A stretch of DNA of 8,603 nt, taken from Bacteroidia bacterium (GTDB lineage: Bacteria > Bacteroidota > Bacteroidia > JAESSM01 > NORP286). The stretch spans positions 1-8,603 of the forward strand of contig JAESSM010000240.1 of assembly GCA_016764115.1 (NCBI GenBank), written 5' to 3'. This document shows, one piece after another, positions 1 to 6,135 of the stretch. The translations under genes and the position numbers were made by a program. The notes below the pieces were generated by a model, which worked only from the letters and a program-made list of their open reading frames with translations, did not search any database and was not told the origin of the DNA. Every line of letters begins with the position of its first letter. Position 1 is the stretch's first letter.

Positions 1-1212
1 ATTGAGATCATGGAGCCTGAAGAATTATCTTTATGGCTTTATATAGATAATGCACATTGCGGCCAGGATGACGGAGGTGCTTTGGTAATGATTACCGGAG
101 GAACAATGCCTTACAATATTCTTTGGGATGACGACAGTACTCAAACTGCTGATACTGCATTTAATCTTTATTCAGGAATGTATCATGTTTATGTAGATGA
201 TTCAAATGGTTGCGCTACAGATGATTCTATCATGGTTTATGATATTGATGGACCAACACTTTCAGTTGAAGGAGTATGGGATGTAAGCTGTTTTGGTGGT
301 AATGATGGTAGTGCTGAAGTATCTACAATTGATGGTACAGAACCATTCATGTATATGTGGAGTGATGGACAAACTACTGAAGATGCCTGGAGTTTGATGA
401 TGGGAGACCATTACTTAACGGTTACTGATGATGCAGGCTGTATGGCTTATGACACTGTTTCTATTAGTGAGCCTGAAGCACTTAAACTTTCAATGAAATC
501 AACAGATGTAAAATGCAATGGAGTTTGTGATGGTAGCTTGGTTGCTTCTGTTTCAGGTGGCACCTTGCCTTATAATTATACATGGAATGATACTTTGGGC
601 AGTACATCATTTACATTTGGTTTGTGTGCAGGTAATTATACTTTGTCTGTTGTAGATGCCAACGGTTGCATAGTTGGTACTGCCAATATGATTACGGAAC
701 CAGACCTACTGGTTCTTGAGCTTGACTCAATAGCGAATTCTGGTAGTGACATTGACGATGGTATGGCTATAGTGACTGTTACTGGTGGAGTAACTCCATA
801 TAATTATTTGTGGGATGATCCTAACAGTCAAACAACAGATACCGCAAGTGGATTATATGGTTTCTTTTATTACACTGTTATTATTACAGATAGTAACGGA
901 TGTGTTGCATCAGATTCAATATATGTAGATCAATTGATAGGAATCAATCAATTAGAGGGAGTCAGTAAATTTAATCTTTATCCAAATCCAAGTAAAGGTT
1001 TCGTTACAATTGAAGTTGATTTGAATAATGAAAAAGCAACCGAGTTAGAAATAATGAATGAAACCGGACAATTGGTTTACAAAACTGAGTTGAACAATAC
1101 TGGTATAATTAGAAAAGAATTGGATTTGAGTAAATTCTCAAAAGGGATTTATCAAATTAAGATAATTACGAGTCAGTCAGTAATAACTCGCCAGTTGTTC
1201 TTGGTTAGGTAG
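1..1212 (+). CDS. SprB-repeat cell-surface protein with T9SS type A sorting domain (C-terminal part)
   Basis: The frame is open from the first base (Ile-Glu-Ile-Met), so the methionine at base 10 is probably not the start and the gene continues upstream. About 403 codons are visible. Four tandem repeats of about 75 residues follow the SprB pattern: Cys-x-G-x-x-DG near the front, a 'GGTxPYNYxW' core, then 'YxVxVxDxNGC'. Front cysteines lie at bases 58-60, 289-291 and 514-516; the fourth repeat (from about base 709) has lost this Cys but keeps the closing 'SNGC' (Cys at 901-903). The last 80 or so residues, from 'FNLYPNPSKG' (about base 970), form a T9SS type A C-terminal sorting domain ending in 'RQLFLVR'. 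In the family, such proteins cross the outer membrane through the T9SS and lose the C-terminal domain on attachment or release. SprB itself is a gliding adhesin; here adhesin function is inferred and the ligand is unknown. Confidence 0.9.
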   Translation: MEIMEPEELSLWLYIDNAHCGQDDGGALVMITGGTMPYNILWDDDSTQTADTAFNLYSGMYHVYVDDSNGCATDDSIMVYDIDGPTLSVEGVWDVSCFGGNDGSAEVSTIDGTEPFMYMWSDGQTTEDAWSLMMGDHYLTVTDDAGCMAYDTVSISEPEALKLSMKSTDVKCNGVCDGSLVASVSGGTLPYNYTWNDTLGSTSFTFGLCAGNYTLSVVDANGCIVGTANMITEPDLLVLELDSIANSGSDIDDGMAIVTVTGGVTPYNYLWDDPNSQTTDTASGLYGFFYYTVIITDSNGCVASDSIYVDQLIGINQLEGVSKFNLYPNPSKGFVTIEVDLNNEKATELEIMNETGQLVYKTELNNTGIIRKELDLSKFSKGIYQIKIITSQSVITRQLFLVR

Positions 1213-1222
1213 GGTATTAAAA

Positions 1223-1312
1223 TGTCATCCCGAACGTAGTGAGGGATCTTGTATCATAGTGATAACCAAGATTCAAGATTCCTCTTTCGATAAATCGGAA
1301 ATCGGAATGACA
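1223..1312. repeat. REP/MITE-like imperfect inverted repeat between convergent genes
   Basis: The outer arms TGTCATCCCGA (1223-1233) and TCGGAATGACA (1302-1312) are reverse complements with one mismatch. Inner arms GAGGGATCTT (1241-1250) and AAGATTCCTC (1275-1284) also pair with one mismatch. Each half can fold alone: TCCCGAAC/GTGAGGGA on the left with a tandem G-A mismatch, and CGAT-AA-ATCG on the right. The wording (GTCATYCCGAACG..GTGAGGRATCT) is that of short dispersed palindromes seen between genes in many bacterial genomes. It sits 10 bases after the stop of the SprB-repeat gene and 29 bases from the stop of the convergent DUF3127 gene, so it could also act as a bidirectional terminator or 3' stabiliser. 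Copy number in this genome cannot be judged from one window. Confidence 0.75.
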
Positions 1313-1341
1313 GCTTTTCTTTTACTTTAAAATATCCCAGA

Positions 1342-1686
1342 CTAAAACGGAGCCTCACTATCACTGATCTCCGGAGGAGCTTCAGTGTATTGGGGGGTTT
1401 GGTCAAAGTCATTCGGGGCTGCATTAGGCGTTTCAATTTTCCACGACCTTACCGAGGTATACCATTTCCCATTGAACTCCCTGCTTTCCAGTGATATATG
1501 AGCAGTTACTTCATCATTAACTTTCAAGTTATACTGATCTATTTTATCACCCCAAACTCCAAAACAGACCTTTTTGGGATAGTCACCTTTAGTTTCAAGA
1601 ACATACTCTTGTAACTGCCAGGGGCCTTTAGCTCCTTCGCCTCGTTTAATATCCAAGACATCAATTATTTTTCCTGTTATTTCCAT
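1342..1686 (-). CDS. DUF3127 family protein (small OB-fold-like protein)
   Basis: This 114-residue protein matches the DUF3127 family, which is common in Bacteroidota, over about its first 85 residues. It begins with 'MEITGKIIDVL', followed by a GEG(A)KGPW/QEYVLET segment (about 16-33). Next come the conserved 'KKVCFGVWGDKIDQYNL' (about 38-54) and 'ESREFNGKWYTSVRSWKIE' (about 67-85). The remaining 29 residues are a Pro/Glu/Asp-rich, probably disordered acidic tail ending in 'DSEAPF'. This layout of a beta-rich core plus acidic tail recalls single-stranded-DNA-binding proteins, and the family is expected to have an OB-like fold. Nucleic-acid binding is inferred and not shown. There is no signal peptide, so it is cytoplasmic. 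It is transcribed alone, convergent with the SprB-repeat gene and divergent from the barrel gene. The ATG at 1686 fits the family's usual N-terminus. Confidence 0.88.
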   Translation of the reverse strand: MEITGKIIDVLDIKRGEGAKGPWQLQEYVLETKGDYPKKVCFGVWGDKIDQYNLKVNDEVTAHISLESREFNGKWYTSVRSWKIETPNAAPNDFDQTPQYTEAPPEISDSEAPF

Positions 1687-1838
1687 GATTATAAGTTTAG
1701 ATTACAAAACTATCCAATTTTGAAACATTAAAAACTTTCGTAGCAAGATTGTGGATAAAGTGTTTGGGATAATAAGGCTTTTTCATAGAAACATATCGTA
1801 TGCACAAAACGTAAAAACATCAACTAAACTTCACAGCC
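1687..1838. other. Divergent intergenic region, 152 bases
   Basis: This AT-rich gap separates the starts of the DUF3127 gene (minus) and the PorG-like gene (plus), so it must hold both promoters. Only the minus-strand -7 box is convincing. No exact TAnnTTTG is present on the plus strand ahead of 1839, and no convincing operator, RNA gene or small ORF is seen. A small CATA-TCG-TATG palindrome (around 1793-1803) is too short to interpret. Confidence 0.5.
1705..1712 (-). promoter_or_regulatory. Candidate Bacteroidota -7 box for the DUF3127 gene
   Basis: Read on the minus strand this is TAGTTTTG, an exact match to TAnnTTTG, the -7 consensus of the Bacteroidota housekeeping sigma factor. It ends 19 bases before the ATG at 1686, predicting a leader of roughly 12 bases. 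I see no clear TTG/TTTG -33 box at the usual 17-23 base spacing, so the call rests on the -7 box and its position only. Confidence 0.4.
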
Positions 1839-2843
1839 ATGAAATACATATTTTTAGTAATACTCAGCCTTGTAATTATCAATCCATTACTATCTCAGGA
1901 TACAGAATCTAATGATGAAACCGGAAAGCAGGATATAAAATTTAACGATGAAACCGAAGAAGAAAAGAACTGGAAGGATAAAACTAAACTTGAATTTATT
2001 ATTGGAACTGCTAATTGCTTAACAGATTTAGGAGGTACAGATGAGCAAGCAGGTGAAGGATTAGCGGGGTTTAGAGATTTGGAAATGAAAACAACGAGGC
2101 ATGTGATTGGTTTTGGCGTGGAGCACCGGTTGGGTGGGCATTTGTACCAAAAATTAGCTTTGTATCATGCTAAAGTTTCTGGAAGTGATGCTTTGACCAA
2201 TAATCCTAAAAGAAGATGGAGAAATCTGAGTTTTAGATCACCAATTGTAGAACTCTCTTATCAAATAAGGTTTACAATAAATAATGACCAGGGAGGACAT
2301 AGATATAAGTTAAAGGGTGTTAGGGGAAGAAAATCATTACAAGTAAACACCTATTTTGTATTTGGAATAGGAGCATTTTGGTTTAACCCCAAAGCAAAAT
2401 ATAATGGTAATTGGGTGGCATTACAACCATTAGGAACTGAAGGGCAAGGACAGAGTGCCATTGAGTTTAACGGTAAAACCATAACTCCTTCGAGCAAATA
2501 TTCAAGAATTTCAATGGTATTACCTATGGCTATTGGAATGACAAGACAGGTAAATAGAGATATGAGTGTTGCCCTGGAGATGTCATATAGAAAAACTTTT
2601 ACAGATTATTTAGATGATGTAAGCACAGTATATTATGACCAATTTGCGTTTTCTGATCCTGTTGCCGCTGACTTATCTATTAGATCGGATGAACTGGATT
2701 CTTCATTAGATCCAGAATACAGTAGTACGTATAGTGGTGGATATCCCTCCATACTAAATGAACCGGGTCAAGGAAGAGGAGATCCGGATGATAAGGATGG
2801 CTATTTGTTTTTTAGCATCACTTTCAAGAAAAGATTAAGGTAG
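1839..2843 (+). CDS. PorG-like outer-membrane beta-barrel protein (DUF6089 family)
   Basis: This is a 334-residue protein. A signal peptide (residues 1-19/20, hydrophobic core 'IFLVILSLVIINPLL', cleavage near LLSQ) is followed by an acidic linker at about 21-46 with a doubled 'NDET'. The rest is amphipathic beta-rich sequence. Family-like stretches are 'EFIIGTANCLTDLGGTD', 'RWRNLSFRSPIVELSYQIRF', 'FGIGAFWFNPKAKYNG', 'LQPLGTEGQG', 'YRKTFTDYLDDVSTVYYD' and, near the end, 'RGDPDDKDGYLFFSITF', which serves as the terminal strand. These match the DUF6089 group that includes PorG, an outer-membrane part of the T9SS. Bacteroidota often carry several DUF6089 paralogues, so calling this the actual T9SS PorG would go too far; an outer-membrane barrel of unknown partner is the safe statement. 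The start fits because the signal peptide begins directly at it. The next gene follows after 36 bases on the same strand, so co-transcription is possible. Confidence 0.8.
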   Translation: MKYIFLVILSLVIINPLLSQDTESNDETGKQDIKFNDETEEEKNWKDKTKLEFIIGTANCLTDLGGTDEQAGEGLAGFRDLEMKTTRHVIGFGVEHRLGGHLYQKLALYHAKVSGSDALTNNPKRRWRNLSFRSPIVELSYQIRFTINNDQGGHRYKLKGVRGRKSLQVNTYFVFGIGAFWFNPKAKYNGNWVALQPLGTEGQGQSAIEFNGKTITPSSKYSRISMVLPMAIGMTRQVNRDMSVALEMSYRKTFTDYLDDVSTVYYDQFAFSDPVAADLSIRSDELDSSLDPEYSSTYSGGYPSILNEPGQGRGDPDDKDGYLFFSITFKKRLR

Positions 2844-2867
2844 CTGAATCGTAGATTAATAATTCCT

Positions 2868-2875
2868 TACCTTTA
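2868..2875 (+). promoter_or_regulatory. Possible -7 box next to the TPR gene start
   Basis: TACCTTTA differs from TAnnTTTG only at the last base and sits inside 'TTACCTTTAACC', close to the good box ahead of nqrA (TTACCTTTGC). If used, transcription would begin at about 2880-2882, on top of the annotated ATG. That implies either a leaderless message or a true translation start further downstream. Weak evidence. Confidence 0.25.
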
Positions 2876-2879
2876 ACCT

Positions 2880-5800
2880 ATGAGGTGGGCTTTTCACAAT
2901 TTTCAATTTTCAATTTTCATTTATCGATTTAGAATTATCCGATTCTTTATTACCTGTTTATTTCTCCCCGCATTTTGTTCATTGAGTTTAGCGCAGCAAA
3001 ATGTTATTGATTCTTTAGAACAACAATTAGTTGAAGCTAAATCAGATTCATCCAGGGTTTTGATCTTACTGGAAATTACTAAAAACCACATGTTGGCTTC
3101 TTCCCAAGATGCCTTCACCTATGGATTGCAATCCCTTGATCTTTCTAATCAAATAGGCTTTAATAGAGGTAAGGCAGAAAGCTTATTGAATCTTGCTCAT
3201 GCGCACAATAGTGATGGCAATTATGAAGAAGCTAAACAATATTGTCTCAAGGCAATTGAGGTGTACAAACTTGATTCAAACCACATCCATATTAGTGAAA
3301 CATTGAATTTCATTGGTAGGATAAATAGTCAGCAGGGAGAATATAAAAATGCCTTAGAGTATAAATTTAAATCGCTTAGAATCTTGGAAGATTTAATTAA
3401 TAAGAATAAAGATAATAACGAAAATAATAAGCTCATTGCTGAACAACACGTGTCTTTAGGAAATACCTACAGGGATTTAGGAAATACCGACTTAGAATTG
3501 GACTATTATGATAAAGCTCTTGAGATATTTATAGAGTTGGATGATTCCTCTGGCATTACAGGCTGTTTCAATGAAATTGGCTTTGCCTATTTCTGGACAA
3601 GAGACTTCGATAGTTCATTAAGTTATCATAAGCAAGCATATGGCATTTCTATGCGAAATGAAGATAAGGATGGGATTAAAAGATCATTAAACTTTCTAGG
3701 TCTATGCCTTATGCAACAAGGTGATTTTACCAAAGCCATAGAATATTTTCAGCTACTTAAAGATATACAGCTTTTGTCTAACAATATCATGTTTGCAGTA
3801 GGATTATCTAACAATATAGCTCTATTGTATACACAGATGGGGGAATTTGATAGAGCGATAAGCGCATTTAAGGAATGTGTTGAAATTTGCGAGAAGAATG
3901 ATGACAAAGGGCAACTGATTGGTTCATTGTTGAATTTATCCGGGATATATTCATCCTTGGGAAAACTTAACTTAGAAGAAAGTAGTCTTGTGAAAGCATA
4001 TTTCCTCTCCAAAGAGACGAACTCTATAATAGATATAAAATCAATTTCATTAGAATTATCACAGTATTATGAGAAAACTCATCTATACGAAGATGCTTAC
4101 AAATACTATAAGCATTATGCCACATTCAAAGACAGCATCTTTAATGAGAAAAAATCCAAAGAAATAGGAAAGCTAGAGGCAAAGTATGAGTTAGAGAAAG
4201 CTGAAACCGAGAGAAAACAAGCTGAAGAAGAACAAATAAGAATAGCGCAGGAAAAACTGGACAGAAGAAATCAGCTACAGTATTCCGGAATTCTAATTGT
4301 TCTCGTTCTTGTGTTCCTAGGAGTTTTCGGACTCGCGAAAGCAGCAATACCAGTTCGGGTAATCGAAGGGTTTGTTTTCTTTTCGTTTCTATTATTTTTT
4401 GAGTTTCTGCTGGTGTTTATTGATCCCTATATTGAGCAACTTGCAGGGACTGGACCTGCATATAAGTTATCAATTAATGCGGTTCTTGCTGCAATGATAT
4501 TTCCCTTGCACTCGATTATGGAGCGGTACTTGACCGGGAAAGTTATCAAGAAAGATAAGAAGAAGAGTGTGCAAGGAACAAAAGCGTTACTACTCGCAGG
4601 ACTTATAATAGCCAATGCAAACTTGTTTGGGCAGTCAGAAAAAGTCGATTCTTTAATTACAGAATTAGATAATACTAATGAAGTAGATTCAAAATATCAT
4701 CTCCTAAACAAAATAGCCCGAACATTGGTTTACACCAATCCAAAAGAATCTAATGTCTATGCGTTAAAAGCAATGGAAATGGTAGATCAGATCAGCGATT
4801 CAACTGAAACAACCACAGCATTACTTAACCTGGCCAATTCTTATTATCTCATTGGAAGCTATGAAGAGGCATTAATTAACTACAATAAATTACTGAAGTG
4901 GCAGGAAAAATTGAATAACCATAGTGGTATTGCAAGTGCATATCAAGGGATTGGTACAGCTCATTATTACCGCGGAAACTTACCAATGGCACTTAAATAT
5001 TTTTTTAAACAGTTATCCATTGGTGAGAAAATGGAAGATCGCCATAAAATTTCTTCAGCCCAGATCTGGATTGGTGTGGCATATCTGGGGTTAAATGAAT
5101 TTAAAGAGGCAAAAAAATACTACTTAAAAGCGCTAAAGATTTCTCAGGAGATCAACCACAAAGAGAATGTTGCAAACTGCATTCTGAATATTGGAAATAT
5201 TTTAATGCAAGAAAGGAACTTTGTGGAGGCCAAAGAATACCTGACCAAAGGCTTGAATTATTGTAAAGAAATTGGAATGGATTATAATATGATTTTAACA
5301 AGTCTTGCTTCCGTTCATAAACATCTTGGAGAATTTGAAGTAGCAAAGGAAATATTGGATGAGAGTATATTATTGTCAAAGAAGAATGGTGCTAAGTATA
5401 TACATGCAATAGCACTTATAGAAATTGCTCTGGTAAAACACCAGTTAGGATATTCTGTTGAGGACATAATTGTTGATGAAGGAAACTTATCCTATCATAT
5501 TACCAAAGAGATCGGATCATTGGATTTACTAAAAGAGTCCTGTAGAATTTTAAGTGACCTATACGTAATACAAAATGATCATAAAACTGCATTAGAATAT
5601 TTTAAAGAAGGTGTTGCAGTTAAGGATTCTCTTATCAATGAAGAGAAAAGTAAAGAAATAGGAAGGTTGGAAGCCAAATATGAATTTGAAAAAGAGGAAG
5701 CAGAGCGAAAAAGAATTGAGAATGAAGAATTAAGAATTCAGAATGAAAAAGTAGCCAGGAGAGATCAATTACAGTATTCAGGAATAATGATTGTTTTGGT

Positions 5801-6071
5801 TTTGGTTTTTCTTGGAATCTTTGGGTTAGCTAAGGCAGCTATTCCAATTAGGATTGTAGAGGGTTTTGTGTTTTTTTCGTTCTTACTGTTTTTTGAATTT
5901 TTATTGGTTTTACTTGACCCCTACATCGAACAATATACAGGAGGAGAGCCAATGTGGAAGCTGGTGGTTAATGCGGGATTGGCGGCATGCATATTTCCAT
6001 TACATTCATTTTTTGAGAAAATACTTAAAGAACGAATTGTGAAAGATCAAGAAAAGAATCGAGCAGCATAA
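2880..6071 (+). CDS. Tandemly duplicated TPR / coiled-coil / three-helix membrane protein with internal signal sequence
   Basis: This 1063-residue protein is two copies of one module fused in frame. Copy 1 has a signal peptide ending near 'LSLAQQ' (residue 40) and about eight or nine TPR motifs (60-419). An Asn/Lys-rich insert lies at 172-190. A charged coiled coil (426-465), three membrane helices (about 471-490, 491-514, 530-547) and a Lys-rich tail (548-563) follow. Copy 2 begins at a second signal-like segment (568-585, 'KALLLAGLIIANANLFGQ'), then about eight TPRs (603-918), coiled coil (924-963), helices (about 969-1045) and a charged tail. Predicted topology is TPRs in the periplasm and tails in the cytoplasm; the internal segment brings the chain back out. 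Related single-copy TPR proteins exist in Bacteroidota, some with regulatory output domains, but none is visible here. Function unknown; protein scaffolding or envelope sensing is a guess. The start at 2880 is uncertain because residues 1-18 include a heptamer repeat. Confidence 0.85.
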   Translation: MRWAFHNFQFSIFIYRFRIIRFFITCLFLPAFCSLSLAQQNVIDSLEQQLVEAKSDSSRVLILLEITKNHMLASSQDAFTYGLQSLDLSNQIGFNRGKAESLLNLAHAHNSDGNYEEAKQYCLKAIEVYKLDSNHIHISETLNFIGRINSQQGEYKNALEYKFKSLRILEDLINKNKDNNENNKLIAEQHVSLGNTYRDLGNTDLELDYYDKALEIFIELDDSSGITGCFNEIGFAYFWTRDFDSSLSYHKQAYGISMRNEDKDGIKRSLNFLGLCLMQQGDFTKAIEYFQLLKDIQLLSNNIMFAVGLSNNIALLYTQMGEFDRAISAFKECVEICEKNDDKGQLIGSLLNLSGIYSSLGKLNLEESSLVKAYFLSKETNSIIDIKSISLELSQYYEKTHLYEDAYKYYKHYATFKDSIFNEKKSKEIGKLEAKYELEKAETERKQAEEEQIRIAQEKLDRRNQLQYSGILIVLVLVFLGVFGLAKAAIPVRVIEGFVFFSFLLFFEFLLVFIDPYIEQLAGTGPAYKLSINAVLAAMIFPLHSIMERYLTGKVIKKDKKKSVQGTKALLLAGLIIANANLFGQSEKVDSLITELDNTNEVDSKYHLLNKIARTLVYTNPKESNVYALKAMEMVDQISDSTETTTALLNLANSYYLIGSYEEALINYNKLLKWQEKLNNHSGIASAYQGIGTAHYYRGNLPMALKYFFKQLSIGEKMEDRHKISSAQIWIGVAYLGLNEFKEAKKYYLKALKISQEINHKENVANCILNIGNILMQERNFVEAKEYLTKGLNYCKEIGMDYNMILTSLASVHKHLGEFEVAKEILDESILLSKKNGAKYIHAIALIEIALVKHQLGYSVEDIIVDEGNLSYHITKEIGSLDLLKESCRILSDLYVIQNDHKTALEYFKEGVAVKDSLINEEKSKEIGRLEAKYEFEKEEAERKRIENEELRIQNEKVARRDQLQYSGIMIVLVLVFLGIFGLAKAAIPIRIVEGFVFFSFLLFFEFLLVLLDPYIEQYTGGEPMWKLVVNAGLAACIFPLHSFFEKILKERIVKDQEKNRAA
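2897..2917 (+). repeat. Three perfect tandem heptamers CAATTTT at the 5' end of the TPR gene
   Basis: CAATTTT occurs at 2897-2903, 2904-2910 and 2911-2917, starting 17 bases after the annotated ATG and preceded by a related TTTTCA. A seven-base unit is not a multiple of three, so gain or loss of one copy would shift the frame of the ATG at 2880. The encoded residues (around 6-13, 'HNFQFSIF') look unlike a normal signal-peptide n-region. The repeat may instead be leader DNA in front of a later start. Confidence 0.7.
4275..4577 (+). other. Membrane module of copy 1 (internal duplication, first unit)
   Basis: Residues 466-566 of the TPR protein. The core 466-520 aligns without gaps to 964-1018, an offset of exactly 498 residues, with 48 of 55 positions identical. 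Polar residues kept within or beside the membrane helices include K487, R493, E496, E508, D515, E519, K529, N533 and H544. The lysine-rich end (557-562) should lie in the cytoplasm by the positive-inside rule. The module ends at about S563, just where copy 2's own C-terminus would end by alignment. Confidence 0.8.
4581..4634 (+). other. Internal signal-peptide-like segment at the fusion junction
   Basis: Residues 568-585 read Lys followed by a hydrophobic stretch and 'ANANLFGQ', the layout of a Sec signal peptide with a lysine n-region and a possible cleavage near residues 580-585. The next residues (SEKVDSL) match those after copy 1's signal (NVIDSL). An in-frame GTG at 4569 (V564) and an ATG at 4518 (M547) could serve as starts for copy 2 alone. 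Neither has a clear ribosome binding site, which is usual for Bacteroidota. Confidence 0.6.
5769..6068 (+). other. Membrane module of copy 2 (internal duplication, second unit)
   Basis: Residues 964-1063 of the TPR protein. Counterparts of the first unit's polar residues are K985, R991, E994, E1006, D1013, E1017, K1027, N1031 and H1042. Of the 55 core codons only 17 are identical to copy 1, although 48 amino acids are. The last 20 residues are charged ('EKILKERIVKDQEKNRAA') and presumed cytoplasmic. Confidence 0.8.
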
Positions 6072-6107
6072 AAAAGGATGTGGATTCTATTATTTTGGTG
6101 ATTAGTG

Positions 6108-6133
6108 AATTCATAATTATTCGTAATTCGTAA
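6108..6133. repeat. Degenerate AATTCRT-type heptamer run between convergent genes
   Basis: AATTCAT (6108-6114), a degenerate AATTATT (6115-6121) and AATTCGT (6125-6131) form a loose run of AATT-containing units in the 64-base gap between the TPR gene and the DUF5103 gene. No hairpin terminator is visible in this gap. Low complexity and AT-richness make chance a real possibility. Confidence 0.35.
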
Positions 6134-6135
6134 CA

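Noticed and set aside
1254..1436. A 60-residue minus-strand frame overlapping the end of the DUF3127 gene
   Set aside because: It is rich in Arg/Lys/Leu, runs through the REP-like palindrome and overlaps the DUF3127 coding frame on the same strand. It has no family likeness.
2868..2917. Start of a mobile element or integron-type array at the heptamers
   Set aside because: There are only three units, with no inverted ends, target duplication or transposase nearby; simple tandem repetition explains it.
4140..4262. The coiled coil after the TPRs as the dimerisation helix of a histidine kinase or LuxR-type regulator
   Set aside because: Similar TPR-coiled coil proteins can carry such outputs, but only three membrane helices and a short charged tail follow. 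No H-box, ATPase, cyclase or helix-turn-helix segment is visible in either copy.
2921..5379. Several minus-strand frames of 62-87 codons antisense to the TPR gene
   Set aside because: They are shadows of a long, clearly coding plus-strand gene and show no domain features or promoters of their own.
6072..6135. Terminator hairpin between the convergent TPR and Plug genes
   Set aside because: No GC-containing stem followed by a T-run can be drawn; only AT-rich degenerate repeats are present.
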